The translations under genes were made by a program, and so were the position numbers. DNA of 64,000 nucleotides from Cryptomeria japonica (lineage: Eukaryota > Streptophyta > Pinopsida > Cupressales > Cupressaceae), in NCBI RefSeq assembly GCF_030272615.1, contig NC_081405.1, positions 19,116,547 through 19,180,546 on the forward strand, read 5' to 3'. Of this stretch, positions 22,953 through 34,819 are shown piece by piece. Under the pieces are notes generated by a model. The model made no database searches and had not been told where the DNA came from. It was given only the letters and a program-made list of their open reading frames with translations. How positions within the stretch are numbered: position 1 is the stretch's first letter; every line of letters begins with the position of its first letter.

Positions 22953-24455
22953 TAAATATTGTGCTCATACCAAAGAAGCAAGAATTTGCCACCTAGGTAG
23001 ATTTTTAACCAATATCATTATGTAACACCATATATAAAATTATCGTGAAGGTAATAGCAAATAGGTTGAAAGCAATACTTCTAAAACTAACACCCCTTGA
23101 GCATACCGGTTTTGTGCCAGATTGACACATTATAGATGTTCTAATAATAGAGCACAAAATTCTTCATTCCATCAAGAAGCACAACCTCAAAGGTATATTA
23201 TTGAAATTGGGACATTATCAAATCTTATGTTTATGTTCGATGGAGATTTCTCATTAAAATCATGGGAAGCTTTGATTTTAGTAATAGATGGTCCAAGTGG
23301 ATCTTTGGATGCATATAAAGCCCGAGATATTTAGTTGTCATAAATGGGGTTTGTTGCAGTTACTTGACAAAGCTCGAGGCCTTAGACAGTGTGACCCACT
23401 TTCTCCCTTCTTGTTTGTTACAATGGCAAATGTGCTAAGTAGAAGAATCACAACATTGGCCCATTCTAAATAATGGAAGGGAATTGAAGCAATTAATAGA
23501 ATGTTGGCATTCACACATTACTTCTTTGTAGATGTCACTTTATTATATGATTCTTCCACTCTAAAAGAGGTTGAGATTATTAACAATGTACTCAAGGAAT
23601 ATAGTTTGACATTGGGGTAGATAATTAATGGTCACTCATGGATTTACTTCTTTAATACACCCCCCTAGTCAGTGACATATAGCTAACTTGCTAGAATTTC
23701 AAAGTGATAAACTCCCATCAACCTATTTGGGAGTACATATGTTTTGTGTGACAAATCATGAGAAAATATAATGATTAAGTGTGCTAATAAGATGGAGTGT
23801 TGGAAAGGGCATTGGTTAATGCTAGCTAGGTGAATAACAATGTTGAAATCTATCATTGCAATAATCCTCATATACATGCTCTTGCGTGTAGAGATTGCCA
23901 ATTGTATGGTGATGAAATTATTTTCACAATGAAGAAGGTTCCTATAGGAAGGTTTCAATGATAATAAACATATTCCATGGTGGCATGGGATATGGTCAAA
24001 AGAGTAAAGTAGATGGAGGAGTTGGAGTTTGTGACATATGAAGAGAGAACATTGCACTGGGTTTGAAACTAGTGTAGAGAATGTATTAGAACCTAAACAA
24101 AATGTGGTACCATGTTTTGGGGAAAAAAAACCTTAATGAAGAATCCCAATCAAGAATTCTCACCATGGCCAATCTCTCGCATGTCTCATCAATCTAGAAC
24201 TTCATTTCCAAATGCGCAGGAGCCTGATAATTGATCATTTAACTTGGAAAATTAGAAATGGGAAGAGAGCATCATTTTGGCTAGATTCTTTGAATGGCTA
24301 TAGGGTGCTCAACTAAATTCCTAGATTGGAAGGTACATACATAGGAGATTTATGACAAAAGTGTACATTCAAACATATGGAAGTCTATTGGAAGGGTGAT
24401 TGATAGGGAGACTCTCTCAAAGAAGTGCAATCTGGTTTGTAGGTTAGGAAAAGGT
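22953..24455 (+). pseudogene. LINE (L1-type) ORF2 reverse transcriptase, 5'-truncated pseudogene
   Basis: Fragments in shifting frames follow the plant LINE order: PISLCNTIYKIIVKVIANRL, EHTGFVPD, KGILLKLDII, then RGLRQCDPLSPFLFVTMANV, where the family has GLRQGDPLSPFLF. The catalytic FADD box has decayed to FVDV within THYFFVDVTLLYDSS. Downstream are remnants of the segment preceding the zf-RVT region (NGYRVLN, WKIRNGKRASFWLDS). There are multiple stops and frameshifts. The endonuclease part is absent, either through 5' truncation or through interruption by the adjacent gypsy LTR. The protein would nick target DNA and copy LINE RNA; this copy is inactive. Confidence 0.8.
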
Positions 24456-26240
24456 GATGTTGTGGGCTCCCTTGTTTGTCTTATTCCCTACTCTCCTTGT
24501 TTTAATAAATCCCAACACCCAAAATCCTTTGGAGAACTCTCTACTTCTTAAGTTGTTCTAGTTACTCAAGTCCAAGGTTAGAACTCACAGGAGTACGTTC
24601 AACCTCCAAGCCTAATTCAATGCTCTTCACTTGCAGGGGACTAGGAAGGATCTGAGATGGTTTATCAACTCCCTCCATGTGGTTTTTAAGTTTACTTCCC
24701 TTCGTTTCCCTATCGCTTTCATGGTTCCTATAGTTTAGGCCTTGTAGCCCTATGAGCCCCTTTTAGCCCTCCTTTCACGATTTTTGCTCCTTTGCTCTAA
24801 AACCTTCCAAAGGACCATCCAGAAGCCTTGGTGATATGGATACCCATTTGGACACTCTTCAAGATTTTGGAGATTAGATGGTCTGAAATGACCGTATAGG
24901 TACGGTCCCCAAAATGGCTCTTTTGAAGGGTTTAAGTCTTGTGTTCTTACACCAATGGGTTTTATAGGGCTCCACACCTTGTCAAACATCCACACTCACA
25001 CTGAGTCTCTGCATAACAACCATCCTCCATGCCAATCACTTGGCTTTGTCAAATTTGATCACCCCTGCAAGAAATAAGAAAAAATAACAGTCATGTTCCC
25101 TAGCCGGGCTATGGCAGAGCTCACCTAGGGCATGCTTTTAAAATGTGCAAAGGCAACTTCCAGGTCATAAAAAAATATATATACACTATAACAGACTCCA
25201 TTACTTGAATCCAAAGGGCCATAGAGAAACCACAATGGGAACTCAATTTGGAGCCATTTTTAGGGCCTTAACCCCTTTACTTAGACCAAGAGCAGTGAAA
25301 AAAAGAAAGAATTTCAATACACCAGTTAGACCTGCACTATGAAAGGACACAAATACTATTTGAGCACCACAACAACATGTGCTAGGCCTCTATGAAAGAA
25401 CAATACAAAATGTAATTCATTTAGTACGGACTGCTATAGCAATTTGACAAGTTTTAGTGAAAAACCAGGAAATTGCCTCAAGTTGCTATTCAATATTCAA
25501 TCTTAGAGCTTCCAACTCCTTTACAATGTTTTGAGTGGCCTTATATTTTCCTAATCAATCAAAACAAACCACCAATCGGACCTCCAACTACCGATTTGAG
25601 CATTTTGTCAAAATTGCTCACATTTTTGCAAAATGTTGTCAAACCACCATGACAACTTTTACTCCACAATGCATTTTGACAACTATTGCACATCTTCACA
25701 CTCTTGACCCCCTCAGATTATTTCCTAAAATCAAAGAAACATTCTTAAAAGCTTTATGAGGCCTTACAAGGAGTTTTTAATTTTTTTGCTATATGATGCC
25801 ATTTGAGGCTTACAAAGCCACATAGGCCCAAAACAGAGTAAATAATCTAGGATTAATGACAAACAAACTGCAAAACAAACTCAAGCACATTTTTGGACTC
25901 TTCAATAGTCCTTTATTAAACCATTGAACTAATGAGGATCATTCACTCCAAAATTTGAATGTTCAATAAGAAACCTCAGGTGCTCCTGCACTAGTGCTGC
26001 AATCACATTTAAATGAAAATACTTCAGTATGACTTATGTAGAGAAATATGAAATACTGAATAAATAATTGGATAATAGACTAGTGATTATATCTGGCGGG
26101 GAAGATGAAATTATCTAGTGTGCCATGGAATCAAGAGTATATTATTAAGTTGTGATATGCGATCGCAAAGATGTCGATAAATAAACAATAAAATTGATAG
26201 GAAAGACAATGATTTATGTTATTAAATACTTAAAAATATA
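24456..26240. other. no recognisable gene
   Basis: Both strands have only short ORFs without motifs. The part from about 24472 (TGTTGTGGGCTCCC) to 25130 has the look of an old LTR, but I find no partner, primer site or TATA box that would support it. Confidence 0.4.
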
Positions 26241-26249
26241 TAAACATAC

Positions 26250-26675
26250 ATGTTTACGTATTCTTACATTTGTGTGTGTGGGTGTACATATATGTACACA
26301 CACACACATAGATATAGATACACACACACACACATACATACATACATACATATATTCGTATACATACTACATACTATACATATATATATTCGTATACATA
26401 CTACATACTATACATACATACATACATACATACATACATACATGTGTGTGTGTGTGTGTGTGGATGGCATATTGATTGCATATGCATATATATATATGTG
26501 TGTGTGTGTGTGTGTACTACACATACACATACACATACACATGTGTATATATATGCATGTATATGCATGTATATGCATTTATATACATGTATGTACATAT
26601 GTACACATACATATACATACACACACATATATATGTGTATATATATGCATGTATTTGTATTTATATACATGTATG

Positions 26676-26713
<38 letters not shown>

Positions 26714-26957
26714 TATATGTACATACATATCTACATATCTACATATACATATACATATGTACAAACATATCTACATATGTATGTACACATACATACATAC
26801 ATACATATATATGTGTGTGTACATATATATGTACACACACACATATGAATATGTACATGTGTGTATATATATGTGTGTATATATGTGTGTGTATATATGT
26901 GTATATATATGTATGTACATGTATGTACACACACACACACACATATATATATTTGTG

Positions 26958-27024
<67 letters not shown>

Positions 27025-27034
27025 GTATGTATGT

Positions 27035-27074
<40 letters not shown>

Positions 27075-27080
27075 GCATGT
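26250..27080. repeat. compound microsatellite (CA/TG, TA, CATA, ATACAT)
   Basis: About 830 bp consist almost only of alternating purine-pyrimidine steps: (CA)n, (TG)n, (CATA)n, (ACATAT)n and a TA run of about 50 bp near 26961-27012. A 30-bp phrase containing TATTCGTATACATACTACAT is duplicated (26352-26410). Long ORFs here are artefacts of the repeat. Such tracts can adopt Z-DNA or cruciform structures. Confidence 0.95.
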
Positions 27081-27092
27081 GTATGGACGCAT

Positions 27093-27330
27093 CTATTCTG
27101 GCTCCAAAAGTGACCTATCGTACAAACAACATGCATCCAGAGTCCATTGACATACATCCCTCCCATGCCCTCCCATAATGCGATGAGTCACATTCTGGGA
27201 CCCACCATCAAGCTGATCTGGAGGCATGTTGTCGTTTTCCAGTTGACAGAAAGGCTTAATGAATGCACTCGAAGCGTTGACCGTTTAGAGTGGCTGGGGT
27301 GGGCCCCTCTGACCCGTCCACTTCGCCATT
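27093..27330. repeat. left copy of an inverted border repeat
   Basis: CTATTCTGGCTCCAAAA (27093-27109) and a segment with GGGACCCACCATCAAGC and GGAGGCATGTTGTCGTTT (27199-27242) recur in inverted orientation at 51905-52076. In both places the outer side is a TG/TA microsatellite. The two copies enclose about 25 kb of repeats. Confidence 0.7.
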
Positions 27331-27465
27331 ATCGGTTACCATTTCTGTCATCCGTAATCCCGCTCAAAGTTTGATTTTTTCAAACTCTTTTCTCTCGCTC
27401 GTAAGCCAAAATGGGAGCTTTCAAACTGAATTAATATTCCCCCCATTATTAGAAAGAAAGTAGTC

Positions 27466-27800
27466 ACTTTGTTTGTGCCACACAGCCCACGAATCAGCGA
27501 AAGTGACTAACATGCTATGTTAGTCAAATTCGTTGTTTCGCGAGGAAAAAGAAATGGCGGCCACGTAGTCTGCGAATCAGCGAAAGCGAATAACACGCCA
27601 TGTTAGTCTAATTCACAAGTTTCGTAGGGCAAAAGAAAATGGCAGCCACGCAGCCCACAAATCAGCGAAATCTACTAAAATGCTATGTTAGTCGAATTCG
27701 TTGTTTCGCGGGGCAAAAGGAAATGGTGGCCACGCAGTCCGCGAATCAGCGAAAGTGACTAACATGCTATGTTAGTCGAATCTTCCATCAACACGCTATG
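27466..27800 (+). repeat. array of 84-bp hairpin-bearing repeat (A1, about four units)
   Basis: Units start at 27505, 27588, 27673 and 27757 (spacing 83-85 bp). Each carries GACTAACA-loop-TGTTAGTC, an inverted repeat with up to 8 bp per arm. A CG-rich body follows: TTCGCGGGGCAAAAGGAAAT, GGCGGCCACGCAG, then GCGAATCAGCGAAA. The array ends in a junction sequence (TCTTCCATCAACACGCTATG, GTGCCTAAACA, GTTCCATGAATC) leading to a pyrimidine tract. The same unit recurs in six other places up to 50090. Confidence 0.9.
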
Positions 27801-27819
27801 TGCCTAAACAGTGTTCCAT

Positions 27820-28254
<435 letters not shown>

Positions 28255-28345
28255 CACCAATTAGGGGCGACCTCCAATGGTTAAATTGAGACACCAAGAT
28301 CCAAAATCACCAAGAAGGGGAAGTGCACTAACATATTTAAATTGA
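28255..28345. repeat. unique-looking inner segment of inverted pair
   Basis: The segment with GGCGACCTCCAATGGTTAAA, TTGAGACACCAAGATCC and GTGCACTAACATATTTAAA is present in inverted orientation at about 43010-43083. It marks the inner edge of the A1/A2 inverted arms. Confidence 0.8.
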
Positions 28346-28485
28346 GACAACCTATGACCCCTTAGGACTCCATATGACATCTTATGTATCGTTACAAGTC
28401 ATATGGTGTCCTATGACCCTATAGGACACGTGCATGGATCCCTAGGATACCATATGAACCCTAAGAATACCATATGTCCCTAGAG
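28346..28485. repeat. short array of the ATGGTGTCCTAAGGGGTCAT palindromic repeat
   Basis: Several degenerate units (CCATATGAC, GGTGTCCTATGACC, ATAGGACAC) belong to the same family as the 1.6-kb array at 30085-31660. Confidence 0.8.
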
Positions 28486-28675
28486 AGGGAGAGAGGGGTA
28501 GGAGAGTGAGGGAATGGGAGAGAGGGGTAGGAGAGCGAGGGAATGGGAGAGAGACACACCTAATAGAGGAGGAGAGTGAGATAGAGAGATAGATAGTGAG
28601 AGGGAGAGGCAATAGATAAATGAGATAAAGAGAGATGGAGAGAGAGAGAGGGGAGGGGAGACCAAGATAGAGAAA
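28486..28675. repeat. purine (GA) tract
   Basis: GAGAGGGAGAGAGGGG-type sequence with the landmark GAGACACACCTAATAGAGGA. It is the inverted counterpart of the pyrimidine tract pieces. Confidence 0.85.
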
Positions 28676-29290
28676 ACATAATATTGATGAATCAACACCT
28701 TGAGGTCAACATAATTTGTATTCTGATGATGTTTCAAAATCATTGTTGAGTTATTATAGATGTATCTTCTTCTTCATCAATAACATACAAAGGTAGCTCA
28801 TTAAACAAAACAAGCATTATCTCATTATCTTGCTCAATATAACTAGGTAAATCATTAAACAAAACAATCAAAAACTTGTTATCAACACTTTTTCCTTGCT
28901 CTTTAACCTATTGTTCTATATCATCATACATATCATTTTATTGCAATAAATTTAATTTTTCTATTTCTACATCATTTGCAGTTGTATTGACAAAAGATAA
29001 CTTTGTTTCTACCTCAAAAAAGTCTCTCTTTTGTTCAACAAAATAACTCTTTAGATATATAATAGGACCTCTTGGAGAAAGGAAAATGATGCTAGGGCAT
29101 GAAAGTTGATTTGCAAAAGGACTTTGATAAGATTTGGGGATTCCTTGAGGTGGAGACATCTCTTTAAAGGGTTTCTCTTGAGGAATGATGACCTAGTTTT
29201 CTACATACATTTAACATCTTGCATGCATTGAAAGCTTCTAAATCTTGGGATTTCAACTTTAGAAGAATCACTTGAAGGTTGAATAGGCTT
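28676..29290. other. unassigned insert between repeat tracts
   Basis: This is AT-rich DNA. A minus-strand 73-codon ORF (28938-29159) begins MSPPQGIPKSYQSPFANQLS. The minus strand upstream has phrases such as LFNDLPSYIEQDNEIM, repeated about 60 bp apart as LFNELPLYV. It may be a piece of a retroelement or captured gene, but I do not recognise it. Confidence 0.3.
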
Positions 29291-29299
29291 CACTTGAAG

Positions 29300-30085
29300 G
29301 TTGAATCTCTAGTCTCTTCTTCTCTTTCCATCAACCTCTCTCTCTCTCTAAACCCTTCCCTTCCTCCGCCCCTCTCTCTCACCTGGGATCTTTCTCTAGT
29401 CTCATACTCATTTTCCATCCCTTCCTCCGTCTCACTTAGTATCTATCTCTCTCTCTTAGGTCTCTCTCTCTTAGATTAGGCCTAGGAGGGAGAGAGGGAG
29501 AGAGAAGAGAGGATGGAAGGAGAGAGAGAAAGAGAGGGTGAGAAGGAGAGATACTTGAGAGAGAAAGAAAGAGCGTTAGAGGGAAAGAGAGAGACTTGAG
29601 AGAGAAAGGGAGAGAGGGAGAGAGGGAAAGAATGGGAAAGAATGAGAGAGAGAGACACTTGAGAGAGGGGGAGGGAAATAATGGGAAGGAGAGAGGGTGA
29701 GGGAAGAGAGAGGATGGGGGAGGGAGAGAGGGAAAGATGAACATAATAGGAAAGAGAGACACCTAAGAGAGAGGGGGGAGAAAGACCTGAGAGAGAGAGA
29801 GAGAGAGACCTAAGAGAGAGGGAGAGAGGGGAGGGAGGGAGGGAGGGAAAGACTGGAGAGAATGGAAAGAATGGGAGAGAGACACCTACGAGAGAGGGAG
29901 AGAGAGATAGAGAAAGGGAAAGGGAGGGATAGGGAGAGATGGAGAGAGAGAGAGAGGGATATAATGAGAGAAAGAGAGAGATACCTAAGGGAGGGGGAGT
30001 GAGAGAGATAGAGATAGAGGGTGAGAGGGAGAAGGGGGTTGGGAGGGAAATAGGTAAAAAGAGTTATAGGGAAAGAGATAGAGAC
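29300..30085. repeat. TC tract turning into GA tract (palindromic arrangement)
   Basis: A pyrimidine tract (29300-29475) switches to a purine tract (29485-30085) around TTAGATTAGGCCTAGGAGGG. The purine arm contains landmarks CACTTGAGAGAG and GACACCTA(A/C)GAGAGAGGG several times at roughly 55-120 bp intervals. Confidence 0.85.
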
Positions 30086-31665
30086 CATATGGTATCCTAA
30101 GGGGTCATATGGTGTTCTACGACCCCTCAGGACACCATATGACTCCTTAGGACACCATATGGTGTCGTTATTGGTCGTATTGTGTCCTAAGGGGTCATAT
30201 GGTGTTCTATGATCCCTTAGTACACCATATAACCCCTTAGGTGTTGTTAGGGGTCATATTGTGTCATAAGGGGTCAGATAGTGTCTTATGACCCCTTAGG
30301 ACACCAAATGGTGTTGTTATGTGTCATATGGTGTCCTAAGGGGTCATATGGGGTCCTATGACCCCTTAGGACACCATGTGGTGTCGTTAGGGGTCGTATG
30401 GTGTCCTAAAGGGTCATATGTTGTCCTATGACCCCCCAGGACACCATATGACCCCTCAGGACTCCATATGGTGTCGTTATGGGTCATATGGTGTCCTAAG
30501 AGGTCATATAGTATTCTACGACCCCTTAGGACACCATACAACCCCTTAGGACACCATTTCGTGTCATTATATGGTGTTCCATGACCTCTTAGGAGACCAT
30601 ATGATCCCTTGGGACACCACATGGTGTTGTTATGGTTCATATGGTGTCTTAAGGGGTCATATGGTATCCTATGGCCCCTTCAGACACCATATGACCCCTT
30701 ATGTGTCATTAGGGTCATATGGTCTCCTATGACCCCTTAGGACACCATATGACCCCTTAGGACTCCATATGGTGTCGTTATGAGTTTTATGGTGTCCTAA
30801 AAGGTCATATGGTGTTCTATGATCCTTTAGGACACCATTTGGTGTCATTATAGATTGTATGGTATACTAAGGGGTCATATGGTGTCTTATGTCCCCTTAG
30901 GACTCCATATGACCCCTTAGGTGTCGTTATGGGTCATATGGTGTCCTAAGGGGTCATATGGTGTTCTATGATCCCTTAGGACACCATATAACCTGTTAGG
31001 AGTCCATATGGTGTTCTATAACACCTTAGGATACCAGATGACCCCTTAGGACACCATATGACCCCTTAAGACACCATACGACCCATAACGACACCATATG
31101 GTGTCCTAAGGGGTCATAGGATGCCATATGACCCCTCAGGACACCATATGGTGTTCTAAAGGGTCATATGGTATTCTATGACCCCTTAGAATACTATTTG
31201 GTATTGTTATAGGTCCTATGGTGTGCTAAGGGATCAAATAGTGTCCTATGACCCCTTAGGACACCCTAGGACCCCTTAGACGTTGTTAGGGGTCATAGTA
31301 TGTCCTAAGGGTCATATGGTCTCATTATGTGTCTTATGTTGTCCTATGACCCCTTAGGAAACAATATGGTGTCGTTAGGGGTTGTATGGTGTCCTAAGGG
31401 GTCATATGGTCTCCTACGACCCCTTACAACACCATTTGGCCCCTTAGGACTCCATATAGTGTCATTATGGGTTGTATGGTATCCTAAGAGGTCATATAGT
31501 GTTCTATGACCCCTTAGGACACCATTTGTCCTATGACCTGTTAGGACTCCATATGACATAATATGTGTCGTTACGGGTCATATGGTGTCCTAAGGAGTCA
31601 TATAGTGTCCTATGACCCCTTAGGACACAAGCATGGATCCCTGGGATACCATATGACCCTAGAGA
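30085..31665. repeat. 1.6-kb array of alternating palindromic units (GGTGTCCTAAGGGGTCATAT)
   Basis: The element ATGGTGTCCTAAGGGGTCAT alternates with its reverse complement ATGACCCCTTAGGACACCAT throughout, with local centres such as CATATG and CCTATGA. Spacing is irregular (roughly 20-50 bp). A single strand of this array could fold into a row of hairpins. Minus-strand ORFs across it (for example 30356-30640) repeat a short peptide and are by-products. Confidence 0.9.
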
Positions 31666-31814
31666 GGGAGAGAGGGGGAGGAGAGGGAGGGAATGGGAGA
31701 GAGATACACCTAAGAGAGGAGGAGAGTGAGATAGAGAGATAGAGACTAAGAGGGAGACAAGAGATAAATGAGAGAAAGAGAGATGGAGAGAGAGAGAAGG
31801 GGGGAGAGAGAGAA

Positions 31815-31889
<75 letters not shown>

Positions 31890-31890
31890 G
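31666..31890. repeat. purine (GA) tract ending in pure (GA)n
   Basis: Degenerate GA-rich sequence with the landmark GATACACCTAAGAGAGGAGG leads into about 60 bp of pure (AG)n (31810-31880). Reverse-complemented, it matches 47780-48000 in order. Confidence 0.9.
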
Positions 31891-32784
31891 AGGGAAAATA
31901 TAATTTTTAAAATAATAATTTTCCTTTTCTATGGTATTTACATGAATGGTAAAAAATCATTATGAAAATAAAATACTTTATTAAATTTCTCAGGTAAAAA
32001 GATACTTCATGTACATGCAAACCTAAGAAATATAATTTTGTGTTATAGTATCCCTTGCAAAACAAAAATTAAAAATATATTACCTCACGGTGGATCCATC
32101 AGGGTAGCATACCTTCTCGGGATAGCACATTATATCCTACACTGATACCCGATGGCAATGAAGACTTCTCCTTTGGCTTTGTCATTGGTATAACAAAAGT
32201 TTACATCGGCATAACTTGGTCCATCAGGGAAGGCCTTTTCGGCTACGTCGATACCCGATGGAAAAGAAAGAAATAAAATCTTACCAAATGTTTCCATCGG
32301 CAAAACATATAGTATCAGAGCAATGCCATTTTCACTATGCCAATACTCGATGGTTGGGGTTAGGGTGGTTGTTGCAAAATGCACTATAATCCATAAGGAG
32401 TTTCTTCAAATCGATTCCATCCTTCAAGACTGTTTATGATCATGTGTGATGTGTCATTCATGTAAAATATTGGAGAAGATGTATCAAGACACACAACATG
32501 AAATTGGTTATTATCTGCACAAGTGATGCTTGCAAAGGATTGAAAATCATGATTTGCAATGACCTTTTCCTTTTTCACAATGCACTTTGGAACAACTTCC
32601 TACGATCTATGGTAAATAAGTTCACTGTTCTCAACGCTTTCGCACATGCCAGTTGTGCTACTTGTTTCCTTTTGACATGAGTACCATGGCAACTAAAATG
32701 ACAAGCTCCTTCCACTGTTTCTCATTTGCAAGTCAAACAACAACGTTGTCGCTTCCATCCTTTTTCTTTTCCAGTATAATGATA
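31891..32784. other. CCCGATG-family segment and unassigned sequence
   Basis: 31891-32080 is AT-rich. 32085-32370 has repeated ACCCGATGG and CATCGGCATAAC phrases, related to the blocks at 46270-47056 and 48966-49345. 32384-32780 has minus-strand open stretches (for example 32384-32578) that look protein-like but match no family I can name. Confidence 0.45.
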
Positions 32785-33070
32785 CTTCATGATACTTCAG
32801 CCAAGGTGCAAGCAAAACTCAAGCTTCTACTGAAGCAAGCTTTCCATTGATTTAAAGTCCAAATTCTATTGCATATGGATCTTGAGCGTATGCATTGTGG
32901 TAGACAGTTTGTAAAATGTCCATCTCTCTGTCTTTAGGGTGTTGACCTGTAACTCTCAGAAGGGCAGCAATTTGCTTTTCATTCAAACATTTTGAATAGC
33001 GTTGGCCCTCTATTATTTTGCATAGCTCCATTCGCAAGTAGCTTGGCCTTTGTTGATTTCAAACTTGTAG
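32785..33070 (-). pseudogene. ARGONAUTE (AGO1-like) gene fragment, PAZ C-terminal region
   Basis: On the minus strand from 33070 the frame reads [20 protein letters not shown], then [42 protein letters not shown] and APWLKYH. This is the PAZ to linker part of plant AGO1-clade Argonaute, which binds the 3' end of small RNAs in that family. Three in-frame stops are visible (about 33059, 32864 and 32828). Only about 95 codons are present. Similarity ends abruptly at the telomere-like DNA on one side and at a small direct duplication (GATACTTCAT/GATACTTCAG) on the other. It is a non-functional captured or processed fragment and not a complete gene. Confidence 0.85.
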
Positions 33071-33800
33071 GGTTAGAATTATGGTTTAGGGTATGGGTTA
33101 GAGTTAATTTTAGGCTTATAGTTTACATAGTAGTTAGGGTTACGGTTACCATTTACATCATGGTTGGGGTTAGGGTTACATTTAGCATTTTGGCTATGGT
33201 TAAGGATAGGATGTAATATAGTAGTTTGGGTTAGGGTTGAGGCTAAGGATTATGCTTAGGTATATGGTTGGCTTAGATTTACTTTATTGTTAGGGTTAGG
33301 GTTAGGGTTTAGGGCTAAGATATTAGTTTAGAGTTAAGATATAGGTTTAGGGTTATGGATAGGGATAGGTTTTGGGTTATGGTTAGTGCTATGGTTAGGC
33401 TTAGGCTTTTGGTTTTGGACAAAGGATTATTGCTAGGGTTAGGGTTAATCTTTAGGGTTAGGACAAAGGATTGTTTCTATGGCTAGGGTTCAAGGTTACT
33501 ATTGGGTTAGGGTTAGGATTAGGATTAGGGATATTGTTATTGTTATGATTGTGTTTAGGGTTAGGTTTACATCATGATTAGTGTTAGGGTTAAGATTAGG
33601 GATAAGTTATGATTAGGATTCAATTAGGGTTATATTAGGGCCAGAGATAAGGCTATATTGAGGTTAGTGTTAAGGTTAGGTTATGATTAAGGTTACTATT
33701 CTAGGTTAATGTCTGAGGTTAGGGTGGGTGATCAGTTAGAATCAATGTTAATATTAGGATTAGTATTCAATAAGTTTATACACATAATTTTTCATTTATG
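33068..33800 (+). repeat. degenerate interstitial telomere-like repeat
   Basis: About 0.7 kb of variants of TTAGGG and TTTAGGG appear, such as GTTAGGGTTAGGGTTAGGG at 33291-33309, interspersed with derived words (GGTTATGGTTAG, TAGGGATA). All lie in the same orientation. Telomere identity is inferred from the motif; the array is too degenerate to be an active telomere. Confidence 0.85.
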
Positions 33801-33879
33801 ATTAGGGTTCAATTAATTAGGGTTTTATTACCCTTCAAGTAAGTGTTAGGATTCAAATGTAGTCAGAGTTTAAGTATGA

Positions 33880-34750
33880 AGCATGATGTTTGGATTAGTG
33901 GTGCAGGAGCACCCTTCAAAGGGCTCCCACCATTTTCTTTTTATTGTGTTCTTTCTTCTTTAAAGAAGTCATTGTAAATAAAACAAGAGCCATGTGCTCA
34001 TTGGTCTAGTTTAGGTCCTAGTTTGGGTCCTAGGTTCATGAGTCTAAGTTGAGTTTTCTTGAAAATAGAGGGTATGTGTTCCTTTGAGGTGGTTAGGGTC
34101 CTTCTTAGCATGGTGGTGTCCTTAGGATAGCCGAATGTGGGCCTAGGAGTCAAGAAAAGAAACGTTGAGAAAGTTGCTCAAAAGTTGCAAAAGATGCATG
34201 ACAACTTTTCAAAGTTGTCAAGCAACTTTTCCACCTAGTAGGTTAAAATCCTTAGTTTAGCATGGACAACCCTAATGTGGGCACAGAGACTGAGGAAAGG
34301 GTAGTATAAGTAGTTGAAAACCCTAAGATATGGGGTTGGATGTCAGTTGTTGTACGACCCAAATAAAGTGACTTGACTGTGACTGCAATTTTGCTGCCAG
34401 TCGGCACAAATGGAGTAAGAGAAGATTATTAATGGATTGATCTTCAAGCAAAACTGTGTTGAGAGTCTTGTATGGTGTATTTACTTCCATTTTGAGCAAT
34501 TAGAATAGGTTTTGTTTTGCAAGTGTGGTGTGTTTGTAAATATTTTGTAAATTACTTTCTCACTGTCCAGTTTTGGACTGTTTTGAGAAGATGGGTTGTT
34601 AACTCCTTTCCCCATTGTGGAATCACCATGAAACCATGGGGAATAGGAGTACTGACCCTGTACATTATTTCAAAGCAAGAAGGGCCCTTTAAGATGCAGG
34701 GAAGCCAAGCAAAGACCCACTTTTAGGCGAGACTAGACAATGCTTGACTA
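33880..34750 (+). mobile_element. LTR-like sequence, probably a solo LTR or fragment
   Basis: The segment starts near GTGCAGGAGCACCCTTC, which forms a short hairpin with GGGCTCCCACC. It includes a TATA-like AGTATAAGTAG (34300-34310) and an AATAAAG polyadenylation-like signal (about 34365). No partner copy, primer site or target duplication was found, so limits and identity are tentative. Confidence 0.35.
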
Positions 34751-34819
34751 GGAAGGGATGAAGTTGCAGAGGTCCAGAAGAGCAAGGAAGGTCGGAGGAG
34801 GAGGTACCCTTTGGATGGG

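Noticed and set aside
24472-25130. Possible LTR starting TGTTGTGGGCTCCC
   Set aside because: No second copy, primer site, purine tract or TATA box found, so it was not called.
26250-27178. Several overlapping ORFs of 100-290 codons on both strands
   Set aside because: They are translations of CA/TA/CATA microsatellite (Tyr-Ile-His-Thr repeats) and are open in many frames at once.
30356-31559. Minus-strand ORFs with a repeating peptide
   Set aside because: The peptide period comes from the palindromic DNA repeat; no start context, no variation typical of coding selection.
30085-31665. Possible CRISPR-like array
   Set aside because: Repeats are degenerate, alternate in orientation and have no unique spacers of constant length; the host is a eukaryote.
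33068-33800. A true chromosome end
   Set aside because: The repeat is degenerate, interstitial and followed by a further 30 kb of ordinary sequence.
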